From Anabaena sp. UHCC 0204 (lineage in GTDB: Bacteria > Cyanobacteriota > Cyanobacteriia > Cyanobacteriales > Nostocaceae), in assembly GCF_009711975.1 (NCBI RefSeq), contig NZ_VIKW01000001.1, forward strand, positions 168,824 through 232,823: a stretch of 64,000 nt of DNA, written 5' to 3'. Each line of letters begins with the position of its first letter. The stretch's first letter is position 1. Both the position numbers and the translations under genes were made by a program. The notes under the pieces were generated by a model. That model was not told the origin of the DNA and ran no database searches. It was given only the letters and a program-made list of their open reading frames with translations. Shown here piece after piece: positions 44,128-53,284 of the stretch.

Positions 44128-44724
44128 TTACTGATCTTCTAACTGACTACTAAATTGTTTAGGAGAACGTCGTTTTAACTCCACCGACTCAGATCGAGGT
44201 AATAAGTCAAATACTTCTCTCAACTTATCGTCTATTTTCTCAAAAGGAACTTGACCTTTTTCATTCAAGACTACCTTACCCGACTGATCAAAGACTACAA
44301 CTTGAGGAACACTTCCTGAATAGTAATATCCTGGTTCTGTGGGTTGATAGGTCTTGTCAGCTAAAATAGTATCAACGCCGATAGGAATAACCTCCGCTGC
44401 ACGGCCATAGAATGCTTGCACCTCGGAAACAACTGGTGCATATTGTTTACAATCCCTACTATCATCAACGTAAAATGTCACTATCGCTGGTTTATGTTGG
44501 GCTAAATTCTGAGCTAGTGTCTCTTTAGAAGGAACTAAAGAACCATTACCAGCATATATTACAAAAATATTACCATCATATCGGTCATCCTTAATACCTG
44601 CCAATGCTGGCTGCATACTAATAAAGAATAAGCAAACAAGCAGCAATAGGCATTTAGACACTAACTGTCGCCAATTAGTAATTATTTGAGTTTGTAAAAA
44701 AAGCCACTTTATGCTATTCATCAA
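44128..44724 (-). CDS. Thylakoid thioredoxin-fold protein, probable photosystem I accumulation factor
   Basis: 198 residues. A hydrophobic segment with cleavage-like end (LLLLVCLFFISMQPALAG, about 26-43) targets it to membrane or lumen. The body is a thioredoxin fold (KPAIVTFYVDDSRDCKQYAP, SVPQVVVFDQSGKVVLNEKG) in which the CxxC is reduced to one Cys in DSRDCKQY, so it is not a standard disulfide reductase. DLLPRSESVELKRRSPKQF closes it. I recall this cyanobacterial family as a PSI accumulation factor, with moderate certainty. Confidence 0.75.
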   Translation of the reverse strand: MMNSIKWLFLQTQIITNWRQLVSKCLLLLVCLFFISMQPALAGIKDDRYDGNIFVIYAGNGSLVPSKETLAQNLAQHKPAIVTFYVDDSRDCKQYAPVVSEVQAFYGRAAEVIPIGVDTILADKTYQPTEPGYYYSGSVPQVVVFDQSGKVVLNEKGQVPFEKIDDKLREVFDLLPRSESVELKRRSPKQFSSQLEDQ

Positions 44725-45179
44725 CAGAAACCTTCTAAGCTATTATTTGTTCTCAGTTTGTGCTGAACTGATATTAATTGAGTTGGATATATACAGCAGG
44801 GAACAGGGAATAGGGAACTCTTAACTAGGTTGAATATCTCCTGGTACATAGCTTTGTTCTTAAATTGTTTACCTGCAATCTGCTGTAATTACACGCGCAC
44901 ACTATTTTTTAAGATAACCCTTACAGGGACTATATCTCAAAAACATCTGATATTTACAGCAACTTGCAGATCAATGAGGTAGAAAATCTAAATTGAAACC
45001 TAGACACAAATCCAGTTTTACTCGGTGACTCCTGACTCGGTGACTCCTGCTGTATAAAGAAAAAATTATTCGTCAGTTATAACGTCTCGACTGGAGATGT
45101 CTTTTTAGTGTTATGTTCACTAATTAGTTAAACTTGCAAAATTCAATTTGCAATTACAGGTTATTACTAAATCATCACT
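44725..45179. other. Divergent intergenic region before murT
   Basis: About 455 bp. A terminator-like hairpin ACGTCTC/GAGATGT followed by CTTTTTAG lies near 45082-45106, about 75 bp before murT, without an obvious gene to end. CTCGGTGACTCCTG is repeated twice around 45022-45050. Possibly a short leader RNA or attenuator for murT; otherwise unassigned. Confidence 0.4.
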
Positions 45180-46517
45180 GTGGGCAAGAAAATAAGAGTT
45201 ATAGATAGACTACGCTTGGGTTTTGCAGTATCAATAGCAAAAAGCGTGACTTTTTTAGTCAGGTTACTTCGTCTTGGTGCTGCTAGTGTCTTACCAGGTT
45301 CTATTGCAAGACGCATAGAACCCCGCATTTTGCAATTGTTGAGTCAGCAGGTAAAAAATGGAGTGATTCTCATTGCGGGAACGAATGGGAAAACCACTAC
45401 TGCATTGCTGTTATGTACCATTTTAGAGCGGAAAGGTTTCCGTGTCGCCCATAATTCTACAGGTGCAAATCTAGAAAATGGTTTAGCGACAGCTTTCATA
45501 GACAATGCTAATCTACTGGGAAAGCTGAATATAGATTATGCAATTTTGGAAGTTGATGAAAATATAGTTCCCAAAGTTTTAAAACCGCTGCAACCTCGGA
45601 TTATTCTCTGTTTAAATCTGTTCCGTGACCAACTGGATAGGTATGGGGAAGTTGATAGTATTAGTAAACGATGGACAAAGGTTATTTCTACTTTACCAGA
45701 AACAACAGTAGTTATTCCCAATGCTGATGATCCGACTTTATCATATTTGGGTCAACAGTTACCTCAACGGGTTTTATTTTTTGGTTTGCATGAACCCGAA
45801 AATTATTTAGAAGCAATTCCTCACGCTGTTGATTCTATCTATTGTCCCCGATGTGGGCATTCTTTAGATTATCAAGGCGTTTATTTGTCCCATTTAGGAG
45901 ATTTTACTTGTCCTAGTTGTGGTTTTAGTAAAAGCCAACCTGCTTTAGTCAGTCAGGAATGGTCACAAATTCTTGTTGGTTTGTATAACAAATATAATAC
46001 TCTAGCCGCAGCCACAGCGGCAAAGGAATTGGGAATTGATGAAATTAGTATCAGAGATACAATTAGCAATTTCCAAGCGGCTTTTGGTCGTGCGGAAGAC
46101 TTAGTTATTGACGGTAAACGGGTGAAAATTTTATTATCGAAAAATCCCGTAGGAACAAATGAAACTATTCGTGTCGTCACTCAAAGTAGCGATAAAACTA
46201 CTTTATTGGTGTTGAATGACCGAACACCAGATGGTACTGACGTATCATGGATTTGGGATGTGGATACAGAAAAGTTAGTAGAACGGGGTGGAACTTTGGT
46301 TGTGAGTGGCGATCGCGTGTATGATATGGCTTTACGGTTGCGTTATAGTCAAGAATCTATCAAGAGTGACATTAACCTCATTGTAGAGTCAGATTTACGG
46401 CAAGCGATCGCCACTGCTCTAGAACATACACCAGCAAACGAAACTTTACATATTCTCCCCACCTATTCAGCCATGCTAGAAGTACGAGAAGTATTGACTG
46501 GTAGAAAAATTCTCTGA
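45180..46517 (+). CDS. murT: Mur ligase-family protein MurT (lipid II isoglutaminyl synthase subunit)
   Basis: 445 residues from a GTG start. After an N-terminal amphipathic region, the Mur ligase P-loop is LIAGTNGKTTTAL (about 65-77), with the central LEVDENIVPKVLKPLQPR and LNLFRDQLDRYGEVD. A zinc ribbon is inserted near residues 222-246 (CPRCGHSL ... CPSCGF), a MurT feature, and the DUF1727 domain ends the protein. MurT works with the glutamine amidotransferase GatD to amidate lipid II. No gatD lies next to it here, unlike the usual murT-gatD pair. Confidence 0.9.
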   Translation: MGKKIRVIDRLRLGFAVSIAKSVTFLVRLLRLGAASVLPGSIARRIEPRILQLLSQQVKNGVILIAGTNGKTTTALLLCTILERKGFRVAHNSTGANLENGLATAFIDNANLLGKLNIDYAILEVDENIVPKVLKPLQPRIILCLNLFRDQLDRYGEVDSISKRWTKVISTLPETTVVIPNADDPTLSYLGQQLPQRVLFFGLHEPENYLEAIPHAVDSIYCPRCGHSLDYQGVYLSHLGDFTCPSCGFSKSQPALVSQEWSQILVGLYNKYNTLAAATAAKELGIDEISIRDTISNFQAAFGRAEDLVIDGKRVKILLSKNPVGTNETIRVVTQSSDKTTLLVLNDRTPDGTDVSWIWDVDTEKLVERGGTLVVSGDRVYDMALRLRYSQESIKSDINLIVESDLRQAIATALEHTPANETLHILPTYSAMLEVREVLTGRKIL

Positions 46518-46526
46518 TCATTAAAA

Positions 46527-46580
46527 ATTGACAATTGATAATTGTCAATTTTTAACGAACTAATGACTAATGACTAATAA
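46527..46580. repeat. STRR tract after murT
   Basis: Short runs of AATTGAC/AATTGTC-type and AATGACT units directly after the murT stop. Confidence 0.6.
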
Positions 46581-46620
46581 TTAGCTATGCTATATCAGCA
46601 GCAGTGTTTATGTGTGAATC

Positions 46621-46893
46621 ATGAAAATAGTCAAACTGATTTTGCTTGCTTTTCCCGTGTTTTTAGCATCTCTGCTATTACTAGTTAATCCCGCACACGC
46701 TTCCAGATTCAAAGCTACACCCGCTGCACAGATGATTGTGGTGACATCTACTCAAGCAAATTTTGATCTAGCGACACCACAAATAAATAAGATCACACAT
46801 TTATCCATAGACTCAACTGGTTGTAGTTGTGCTAATTGTGTTCAGACTAATTTACAAAAATTACAAGGTAAATTACCCATGGTGAGCATTTAA
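46621..46893 (+). CDS. Small secreted protein with CSCANC motif
   Basis: 90 residues. A clear signal peptide (MKIVKLILLAFPVFLASLLL to ...PAHA, cleavage about residue 27) leaves a mature peptide of about 63 residues with three cysteines in CSCANC near the C-terminus. The motif suggests metal or disulfide chemistry. Not recognised as a named family. It lies 69 bp before a metal-binding lipoprotein gene in the same direction, which makes a metal-related role tempting but unproven. Confidence 0.65.
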   Translation: MKIVKLILLAFPVFLASLLLLVNPAHASRFKATPAAQMIVVTSTQANFDLATPQINKITHLSIDSTGCSCANCVQTNLQKLQGKLPMVSI

Positions 46894-46961
46894 TAAATTA
46901 GACTCATCCATGTTTTGGAGACACAGATTTGCTGTGTCTTTATTAATTTATATAAGTAATT

Positions 46962-47957
46962 ATGTTAGAAAAAAAATTATCTACACATTTATTAAAAACT
47001 ACAATTCTGGGTTTAGTCGTAAGTTTATTTGGCTGTGGTAATCAAACTATCAGGACAACATATAATTCCAGAAATTTAACTATTAATCATAACTTACCCT
47101 CAGTAGTAGCAACTAATAGCATCATTTGTGATTTAACAAAACAAATTGCTGGAGATACCATAAACTTAACTTGTTTAATCCCTTCTGGTATGAATCCCTT
47201 AACTTATCAACCCATACCAGAAGATATTCAAGCCATTGAAAATGCTAATTTAGTTTTATATCATGGTTATAACTTTGAGCCGAGTTTGACAAAAATTATT
47301 AAATCTACTCAAAACTCTAAACCCAAAATTGCTGTTGCTCAAAGTGCAGTCACCAATCCTATCAAAATTCAACAAATAACTGAACCCCATGTTTGGCATA
47401 ATCCTAATAATACTATTAAAATGGTAGAAATAATTAATAGTAACCTAGTTAAACTAGTCCCCAAAAATCAAAATATTTATAATAACAAAACAGAAAAATT
47501 AACTCAAGAAATCAACCAAATTAATAATTGGATTAAAGTCAGACTAGCGAGCATTCCTGCGAAAAACCGTAAATTAATTACATCTCATGAAGCCATGATT
47601 TATTATGTCAAAGCTTATGATATTCCCTATACAGGAAGTTTAGCAAATGTTAACCGTGTAGAAAAGTTGACAGATACAAAAGTCAAAAATTTTGCTAGAG
47701 ATATTCAAAAAGCTCAAGTACCCACAATCTTTGCAGATAAAACTACAAACTCTAATTTGCTTGTACCTATAGCCAAAAAAGCTAAAGTCAAAGTTTTTGA
47801 AAGACCACTATATATTCATGGACTAGGTGAACAGGGAAGTGACGGAGAAACCTATCAAAAAATGATGGCTGCTAATACAAGAATAATTGTAGAAGGATTA
47901 GGAGGAACGTATTTAAAGTTTGAGTTGAAAATTTCTCAAAATATGGATAAAAAATGA
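46962..47957 (+). CDS. Zinc/manganese-type ABC transporter substrate-binding lipoprotein with altered metal site
   Basis: 331 residues; lipobox with Cys25 (SLFGCGN). Cluster A-I (ZnuA/MntC) fold: SIICDLTKQIAGDTINL, EPHVWHNP (His143, His146), SHEAMIYYVKAY (His209) and GSDGETYQKMM (Asp295). The first ligand normally comes from DPHxYEP, but here residues 78-84 read NPLTYQP, with His replaced by Leu80. One of four metal ligands therefore seems missing. No permease or ATPase gene follows; the next gene is convergent. Confidence 0.85.
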   Translation: MLEKKLSTHLLKTTILGLVVSLFGCGNQTIRTTYNSRNLTINHNLPSVVATNSIICDLTKQIAGDTINLTCLIPSGMNPLTYQPIPEDIQAIENANLVLYHGYNFEPSLTKIIKSTQNSKPKIAVAQSAVTNPIKIQQITEPHVWHNPNNTIKMVEIINSNLVKLVPKNQNIYNNKTEKLTQEINQINNWIKVRLASIPAKNRKLITSHEAMIYYVKAYDIPYTGSLANVNRVEKLTDTKVKNFARDIQKAQVPTIFADKTTNSNLLVPIAKKAKVKVFERPLYIHGLGEQGSDGETYQKMMAANTRIIVEGLGGTYLKFELKISQNMDKK

Positions 47958-48014
47958 CTGAGAATTATTGGTATTTGCTCGAGAAATATCCTCAAAACAT
48001 CATGAATTGGGAAA

Positions 48015-48044
48015 CCTACACCGTACAGTCAGGTACAGTGTAGG
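48015..48044. terminator. Hairpin between convergent genes (bidirectional terminator candidate)
   Basis: CCTACAC-C-GTAC (48015-48026) pairs with GTAC-A-GTGTAGG (48033-48044) around a six-base loop, midway between the lipoprotein and desB stops. It has only short T runs, so termination strength is uncertain. Confidence 0.55.
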
Positions 48045-48063
48045 TAGTTCACTAATCTACTGA

Positions 48064-49140
48064 TTACTTCACACTTTGCTTTTTAGAAGTGTAATAAACC
48101 TTACTACCAGTATCAGGAACAAAATGACAACCAATAGCAGAATTCCATAAAGACTTCCAAACTGGTTCTTTCGATTCGTGGAAATACTCACCCATAATTG
48201 GTTTAATGGCCTCAGTTGCTTTTAGCAAATTGTAATGAGGCATATTCAGGAAAATGTGGTGAGCAACATGAGTACCGATATCATGATGAATGTGGTTAAA
48301 AATCCCATAATCTCGGTCAACGCTAGAAACTGCACCTTTAAGGAAAGTCCATTCTTCCCCACGATACCAGGGAATTCCGGGTTCAGTGTGGTGCAGGAAA
48401 GTCACCAAATCCAACCAAATGATAAATACAATGTACGGTGCAGCGTAGTATTTTAACAACGACATCCAACCAAATTGATAGGTAAATAAACCTAACAAAG
48501 CCACCATACCAATCCAAAGTGTGGTGCTAGTGATAATGTCCCATTTTTCTGAAGGCTTAAACAGTGGGCTGCTGGGTGAAAAGTGAGAACCTTCTTTACC
48601 AGGAGAACGCTTAAACAAATATACTGGATAAGCCAATAAGAATAGATAAAAACGCCCTATTCTTTGCGCTAAAGGCATCTCATCATACTCAGATTCAGAG
48701 ACAGGATACCAGCTTTCATCATTCTCCAAGCTGCCTGTATTTTTATGGTGGGTTCTGTGGCTAATTCTCCAACCATGATAAGGCACGAGAATGAAAGTAT
48801 GGGTGATATGACCAACCAAATCATTCAACCATTTATGCTTAGAAAAAGATTGGTGTCCGCAGTCATGACCAACTACAAACAAAGCCCAAAACATTGTTCC
48901 TTGCATTACCCAGAAAACTGGCCAAAAATACCAAGAATCTAGATAATTAGCCACTGCATACAGCAGCCCAACAATGAGAACATCACGGAAGAAATAATAC
49001 AGTGATTTAGTCACACTAGGCTGAAAACATTCAGCGGGAATAGCAGCTTTTAAATCCTGAAGAGTAAATGGTAATTTTTCTTGCCCTTCAGAAGATTTAG
49101 AATTAGGGTTTTGATTGAACTGGATGGTATCTAATTGCAC
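48064..49140 (-). CDS. desB: Omega-3 (delta-15) acyl-lipid desaturase
   Basis: 358 residues, membrane-bound di-iron enzyme acting on glycerolipid acyl chains with ferredoxin. Histidine boxes HDCGHQSF (about residue 92), HRTHHKNTGS (about 128) and HVAHHIF (about 295), with four hydrophobic segments. DesB and DesA share this layout; the order desC-desA-desB and sequence details (HITHTFILVPYHGW, PGIPWYRGEEW) fit DesB. It is last of three desaturase genes on the minus strand. DesB is often cold-induced in cyanobacteria. Confidence 0.93.
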   Translation of the reverse strand: MQLDTIQFNQNPNSKSSEGQEKLPFTLQDLKAAIPAECFQPSVTKSLYYFFRDVLIVGLLYAVANYLDSWYFWPVFWVMQGTMFWALFVVGHDCGHQSFSKHKWLNDLVGHITHTFILVPYHGWRISHRTHHKNTGSLENDESWYPVSESEYDEMPLAQRIGRFYLFLLAYPVYLFKRSPGKEGSHFSPSSPLFKPSEKWDIITSTTLWIGMVALLGLFTYQFGWMSLLKYYAAPYIVFIIWLDLVTFLHHTEPGIPWYRGEEWTFLKGAVSSVDRDYGIFNHIHHDIGTHVAHHIFLNMPHYNLLKATEAIKPIMGEYFHESKEPVWKSLWNSAIGCHFVPDTGSKVYYTSKKQSVK

Positions 49141-49310
49141 TTGATTGGTTGGTTAATTGTAAATTAGAAATTAACTGTGAGGTAATATTTAGTCACCTCT
49201 AAAATTTAAACTGGGGGATATTGGCAATTTACCTTAACATTTTCAGATGTGGTTAATTGCCAAACTAAAAGAATTGGTTATGAAAGTAGCAATAATTACT
49301 ACTTCATCCT

Positions 49311-50372
49311 TTATGATTTTTCTGCCCGATATGCGTCAAAAGTAGTATAACCAATATCAGTCTTGTAGAGTTGACATTCGTTAGTTATTTTCTTCATTAA
49401 ATCCCAAGAGAATTTGTATTCATCATGGAGATAAGGACTCCAATTTTCTTTGATACTGCTATAAGCCAACCGCAAATTATAGGAAGGAATAGCAGTAGAA
49501 ATATGATGAGGAACGTGAACGTTAATATCGTGGCAAAGAATTTCTACCCAACGAGGATAATCACAATGAATTGTTCCAAATAACTGTGCTAAGGCTTCAT
49601 TCCATTTATCAGCAGTTTTAAAAGGAACATCTGGAAGGGTGTGGTGAACAATGGTGAATGTACTCATCCAGAAATGGTAAACCATCCAGGGAATAAACCA
49701 GAATTTAATAAATCCCCAAACACCAGTTGTAATAATCAAAGTTGGGAAAACAAGAGCCGCAAAAGCAACGACTACAGCCACAGAAAGTTTAACACTAGCT
49801 TGGTCTTTTTTCTGAAAATTGCGGGCATCAAAATGGACAACTGCCCAATGTCCAATTGAACCTACCCACCAGAGACGTTTACTCATGAAAAATTCAAAAG
49901 CGGATTGTCTATTTTTAGACCAGCTTGCAAAAACTTCTGTTCTAATGGGATGCCAAGCGTTATCTTCGTCTAGCTTGTTGGTATGTTTATGGTGATGATT
50001 ATGCTTAATGCGCCAGCTATGAAAAGGGTAAATTAAGAACATCATGAAGAAATGTCCCACTAAATCATTTACCCAACGACGTTTCGCAAATGAACGATGA
50101 GCGCAATCATGGCCAATAACAAAAAAACCTGTTAAAGCAGTTCCAGTAAAAATCCACGCTATGGGTAGAAGAAACCAAGGGGAAATTGCTATAAAATAAT
50201 AGCCTAATGCAGCCATAGATGAACTGAGAATTACAGTTGTCCATGCTTTGCGGCTATTTTTCTGAAAACATTCCTTGGGCAGACTTTTGATAATATGTTT
50301 TAGTTTTATTTGGTCTTTACCAAGGTCTGTGGAGACCGCTATTTCCTGACTTTTGATAATTGATGTAGTCAT
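49311..50372 (-). CDS. desA: Delta-12 acyl-lipid desaturase
   Basis: 353 residues from the Met at 50372 (an upstream ATG at 50432 adds 20 unlike residues). Histidine boxes HDCAHRSF, HNHHHKHTN and HVPHHIS, and a hydrophobic pattern of four membrane helices. Introduces the delta-12 double bond into oleoyl lipids. It lies between desC and desB on the same strand; the 170-bp gap to desB and the terminator after desC suggest that the three genes are not one simple transcript. Confidence 0.93.
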   Translation of the reverse strand: MTTSIIKSQEIAVSTDLGKDQIKLKHIIKSLPKECFQKNSRKAWTTVILSSSMAALGYYFIAISPWFLLPIAWIFTGTALTGFFVIGHDCAHRSFAKRRWVNDLVGHFFMMFLIYPFHSWRIKHNHHHKHTNKLDEDNAWHPIRTEVFASWSKNRQSAFEFFMSKRLWWVGSIGHWAVVHFDARNFQKKDQASVKLSVAVVVAFAALVFPTLIITTGVWGFIKFWFIPWMVYHFWMSTFTIVHHTLPDVPFKTADKWNEALAQLFGTIHCDYPRWVEILCHDINVHVPHHISTAIPSYNLRLAYSSIKENWSPYLHDEYKFSWDLMKKITNECQLYKTDIGYTTFDAYRAEKS

Positions 50373-50616
50373 GAATACCTGAAAAACAACAGACTGCAAC
50401 ACAAGGTTACTGAGAAAAGTAACTTGCTGCAAAGTTTTGTAACATTAATTTCTGAGATTATAGCAACCTAAGAACAACTTAGGATAGATGTTGGCAATTA
50501 AAAATTTCCAATTAAAAATTTGTAATTGCTTTAGTTGAGAAGGTAAGCATTCAACATCCAAAAAAGAAGGTCTGTATAATCTTAGCGGATAGGTAAATGC
50601 TTTTGTTACACACAAA

Positions 50617-50664
50617 AAGTCAATAGTCTCAAGCCAAAAAATTGACTAGAAAACTATTGACTTT
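50617..50664 (-). terminator. Terminator after desC
   Basis: A perfect 12-bp inverted repeat, AAAGTCAATAGT (50617-50628) and ACTATTGACTTT (50653-50664). Read on the minus strand it is followed by TTTTGTG, and it starts 17 bp after the desC stop. It would separate desC transcription from desA. Confidence 0.75.
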
Positions 50665-50680
50665 GGGCATGAAATCTGTA

Positions 50681-51496
50681 TTATGCCTTTTTCTCTGCCA
50701 GCTTCACGTTTGTAGCTAGGCCTAGTAATTGTAATAACTGAATAGTCATCCAAGTCATATCAATTTCCCACCATTCCAAACCATGACGAGCAGAGTATTG
50801 AAAAGCATGGTGGTTATTGTGCCAACCTTCACCAAAAACTAGGATAGCAACCCACCAACAATTAGTTGATTTGTCACCAGCATCATAAGTGCGGTAGCCG
50901 AATTTATGAGTAGCACTGTTTACCAACCAGGTACAGTGATAAACCCAAATAATCCGCACAAAAATTCCCCAAACCACCATTGGCCAGCCACCTATGAAAT
51001 AGAGAACTAAGCCCAAGGCAATTTGTAAGAAAATGAAATTTTTCTGTAAAAACTGATAAACTGGGTCATCAATAATGTCTTTAGTGAAGCGAGGAACTTG
51101 ATCGTGAGCGGGAGCAAAATGAATCATCCAACCCATGTGACTCCACCAGAAACCTTGATTTGAATCATGGGGATCTGATTCAGTATCAGAATGTAAGTGG
51201 TGAATACGATGTGTACCCACCCATTCAATTGGACCACCTTCACAAGATAGTGTCCCAAAAATCACCAAGACATACTCTAACCATTTGGGTGTTTGAAAAC
51301 TACGATGAGTGACAAGACGGTGATATCCCAAAGTAATACCTAAACCTCCAGTCACCCAGTAAAGCAATAAAGCAACACCAACTGCCCTCCAGCTAAAATT
51401 GCTAGGAATCAAGGCAAAGAGAGCGCCGACGTGCAATGCAACGAAGAATAGGGTATTAACCCAGTTAATGTGAGGTTTAGAAGTAGCAATTGTCAT
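50681..51496 (-). CDS. desC: Delta-9 acyl-lipid desaturase
   Basis: 271 residues. Di-iron histidine boxes HRLVTHRSF, HRIHHLHSD and HNNHHAF, with membrane segments at about 15-55 and 150-185. Introduces the first double bond into stearoyl lipids, upstream of DesA and DesB in the pathway, and is first in the gene order. Divergent from a PLP-enzyme gene. Confidence 0.94.
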   Translation of the reverse strand: MTIATSKPHINWVNTLFFVALHVGALFALIPSNFSWRAVGVALLLYWVTGGLGITLGYHRLVTHRSFQTPKWLEYVLVIFGTLSCEGGPIEWVGTHRIHHLHSDTESDPHDSNQGFWWSHMGWMIHFAPAHDQVPRFTKDIIDDPVYQFLQKNFIFLQIALGLVLYFIGGWPMVVWGIFVRIIWVYHCTWLVNSATHKFGYRTYDAGDKSTNCWWVAILVFGEGWHNNHHAFQYSARHGLEWWEIDMTWMTIQLLQLLGLATNVKLAEKKA

Positions 51497-51582
51497 GCAG
51501 TAACCTGAATAGAAATTGTTCAGCCTAGTCTGCGCGATCCTAGAATCCGCATATCTATTTTATGTTTTTGAATGAGGAAAAG

Positions 51583-52815
51583 ATGAACAGCTTTGAACAG
51601 CTGCGGGAAGCAGAACAGGCACTATTAGAAATTTTTTCTGGTATTGACGCTCAGGTCAAGCATAATCTTAAACGAGTATTAGATGCCTTTCGTCATCACC
51701 GAGTAGGCGCACACCATTTTGCAGGCGTAAGTGGCTACGGACACGATGATTTAGGACGAGAAACTTTAGATAAAGTTTTTGCCCAAGTGATGGGTGCTGA
51801 AGCTGCGGTGGTGCGAGTGCAGTTTGTTTCGGGAACTCATGCGATCGCTTGTGCGCTGTATGGTGTACTTCGTCCTGGGAATGAAATGTTAGCAGTAGTC
51901 GGTTCTCCCTACGATACGCTCGAAGAGGTGATTGGCTTGAGAGGACAAGGCCAAGGTTCTCTAATTGATTTTGGCATAAAATACCGCCAATTGGAACTAA
52001 CTGAACAAGGAAAAATAGATTGGCAAAACTTAAGCACTAGCATTACCGAAAACACAAAGTTAGTATTGATTCAACGTTCCTGCGGATATTCATGGCGGCC
52101 AAGCCTATCCATAGCCGACATAGAAAAAATTGTTTATCTAGTTAAACAGCAAAATCCCCACACCGTTTGCTTCGTAGATAACTGCTACGGCGAATTCATA
52201 GAAACCCAAGAACCAACCCATATTGGTGCTGACTTAATAGCCGGGTCATTGATCAAAAATCCGGGAGGTACAGTCGTGAGTGCTGGTGGTTACATCGCCG
52301 GACGCGCCGACCTAGTAGAAGCTGCCGCCTGTCGCCTCACAGCCCCCGGTATTGGTAGCGAAGGGGGAGCAACCTTCGACCAAAACCGCCTGTTATTCCA
52401 AGGATTATTTTTAGCCCCGCAGATGGTAGGGGAAGCCATGAAAGGAACATACCTCACTGGATACGTATTTGACAAACTCGGATATCCAGTCAACCCAGCG
52501 CCCCTAGCACCCAGAGGAGATGTCATCCAAGCCATCAAACTCGGTTCAGCCAAAAAACTAATTGCCTTCTGTAAAGCCATTCAACAGTATTCACCCATCG
52601 GGTCTTATCTCGACCCCATACCCGACGATATGCCCGGCTACGAAAGCCAAGTAGTCATGGCTGGAGGGACATTTATCGAAGGTAGTACATTAGAGTTATC
52701 AGCGGATGGACCACTAAGAGAGCCTTATGTGGTTTATTGCCAAGGGGGGACTCATTGGACTCATGTATCTATTGCTTTACAAGCAGCTATTGAGGCGATG
52801 ATCAATATAGAATAA
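51583..52815 (+). CDS. PLP-dependent enzyme of the methionine gamma-lyase/aluminium-resistance family (COG4100)
   Basis: 410 residues from the Met at 51583, preceded by GAGGAAAAG; a start at 51562 adds seven residues. Fold type I PLP enzyme: VSGTHAIACALYGVLRPGNE near the cofactor phosphate, FVDNCYGEF (Asp), and the internal lysine in GSLIKNPGGTVVSAGGYI. The family is related to cystathionine gamma-lyase-like enzymes and annotated after an aluminium-resistance phenotype; the physiological substrate is not established. Confidence 0.88.
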   Translation: MNSFEQLREAEQALLEIFSGIDAQVKHNLKRVLDAFRHHRVGAHHFAGVSGYGHDDLGRETLDKVFAQVMGAEAAVVRVQFVSGTHAIACALYGVLRPGNEMLAVVGSPYDTLEEVIGLRGQGQGSLIDFGIKYRQLELTEQGKIDWQNLSTSITENTKLVLIQRSCGYSWRPSLSIADIEKIVYLVKQQNPHTVCFVDNCYGEFIETQEPTHIGADLIAGSLIKNPGGTVVSAGGYIAGRADLVEAAACRLTAPGIGSEGGATFDQNRLLFQGLFLAPQMVGEAMKGTYLTGYVFDKLGYPVNPAPLAPRGDVIQAIKLGSAKKLIAFCKAIQQYSPIGSYLDPIPDDMPGYESQVVMAGGTFIEGSTLELSADGPLREPYVVYCQGGTHWTHVSIALQAAIEAMINIE

Positions 52816-52817
52816 TC

Positions 52818-53281
52818 CTCACGCAAAGGCGCAAAGACGCAAAGGGAAAAAGATGAATGAGAATGAGATTGCAAGGGAGGTTGTTGATGCTGCGTATAAG
52901 ATTCATACAAAGTTGGGACCAGGTTTGTTGGAATCTGTTTATCAGTCTGTTCTAGAATATGAGTTAGGAAAGCGAGGATTGCAGGTGAAAGCGGAGCAAC
53001 CCATACCTGTAGTTTATGAAGATGTTCATCTAGAGGTAGGTTTTCGGGCTGATTTAATAGTTGAAAACAAAGTTATTATTGAACTTAAGTCTGTAGAGAC
53101 CGTTCACCCAGTGCATAAAAAGCAACTACTAACTTACCTTCGTCTTGCTGATAAACGCCTTGGCTTACTCATCAACTTCGGATCATTCCTCATCAAAGAT
53201 GGAATATCCCGCATTGCCAACAACTTATAAAATCAGGACAAAGACGCTTCTTACCTTTGCGTCTTTGCGCCTTTGCGTGAG
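52818..53281. mobile_element. GxxExxY gene cassette flanked by a perfect 28-bp inverted repeat
   Basis: Left arm 52818-52845 (CTCACGCAAAGGCGCAAAG then ACGCAAAGG) and right arm 53254-53281 are exact reverse complements over 28 bp. They enclose only the GxxExxY gene (52853-53230), which starts 7 bp inside the left arm. The arms belong to a repeat family seen singly at 23472, 28182, 33414 and 54569. This looks like a compact mobile or mobilised unit of 464 bp. Confidence 0.65.
52853..53230 (+). CDS. GxxExxY-family protein (PD-(D/E)XK-like fold)
   Basis: 125 residues. The eponymous motif is in KLGPGLLESVY (Gly24, Glu27, Tyr30). The later GFRADLIVENKVIIELKSVE supplies the D...ExK pattern of the nuclease-like fold, and QLLTYLRLADKRLGLLINFG completes the conserved core. 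Family members are common in cyanobacteria, Bacteroidetes and other groups; the biological role is not established. The start codon sits directly behind one arm of the perfect inverted repeat. Confidence 0.92.
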   Translation: MNENEIAREVVDAAYKIHTKLGPGLLESVYQSVLEYELGKRGLQVKAEQPIPVVYEDVHLEVGFRADLIVENKVIIELKSVETVHPVHKKQLLTYLRLADKRLGLLINFGSFLIKDGISRIANNL

Positions 53282-53284
53282 ACC

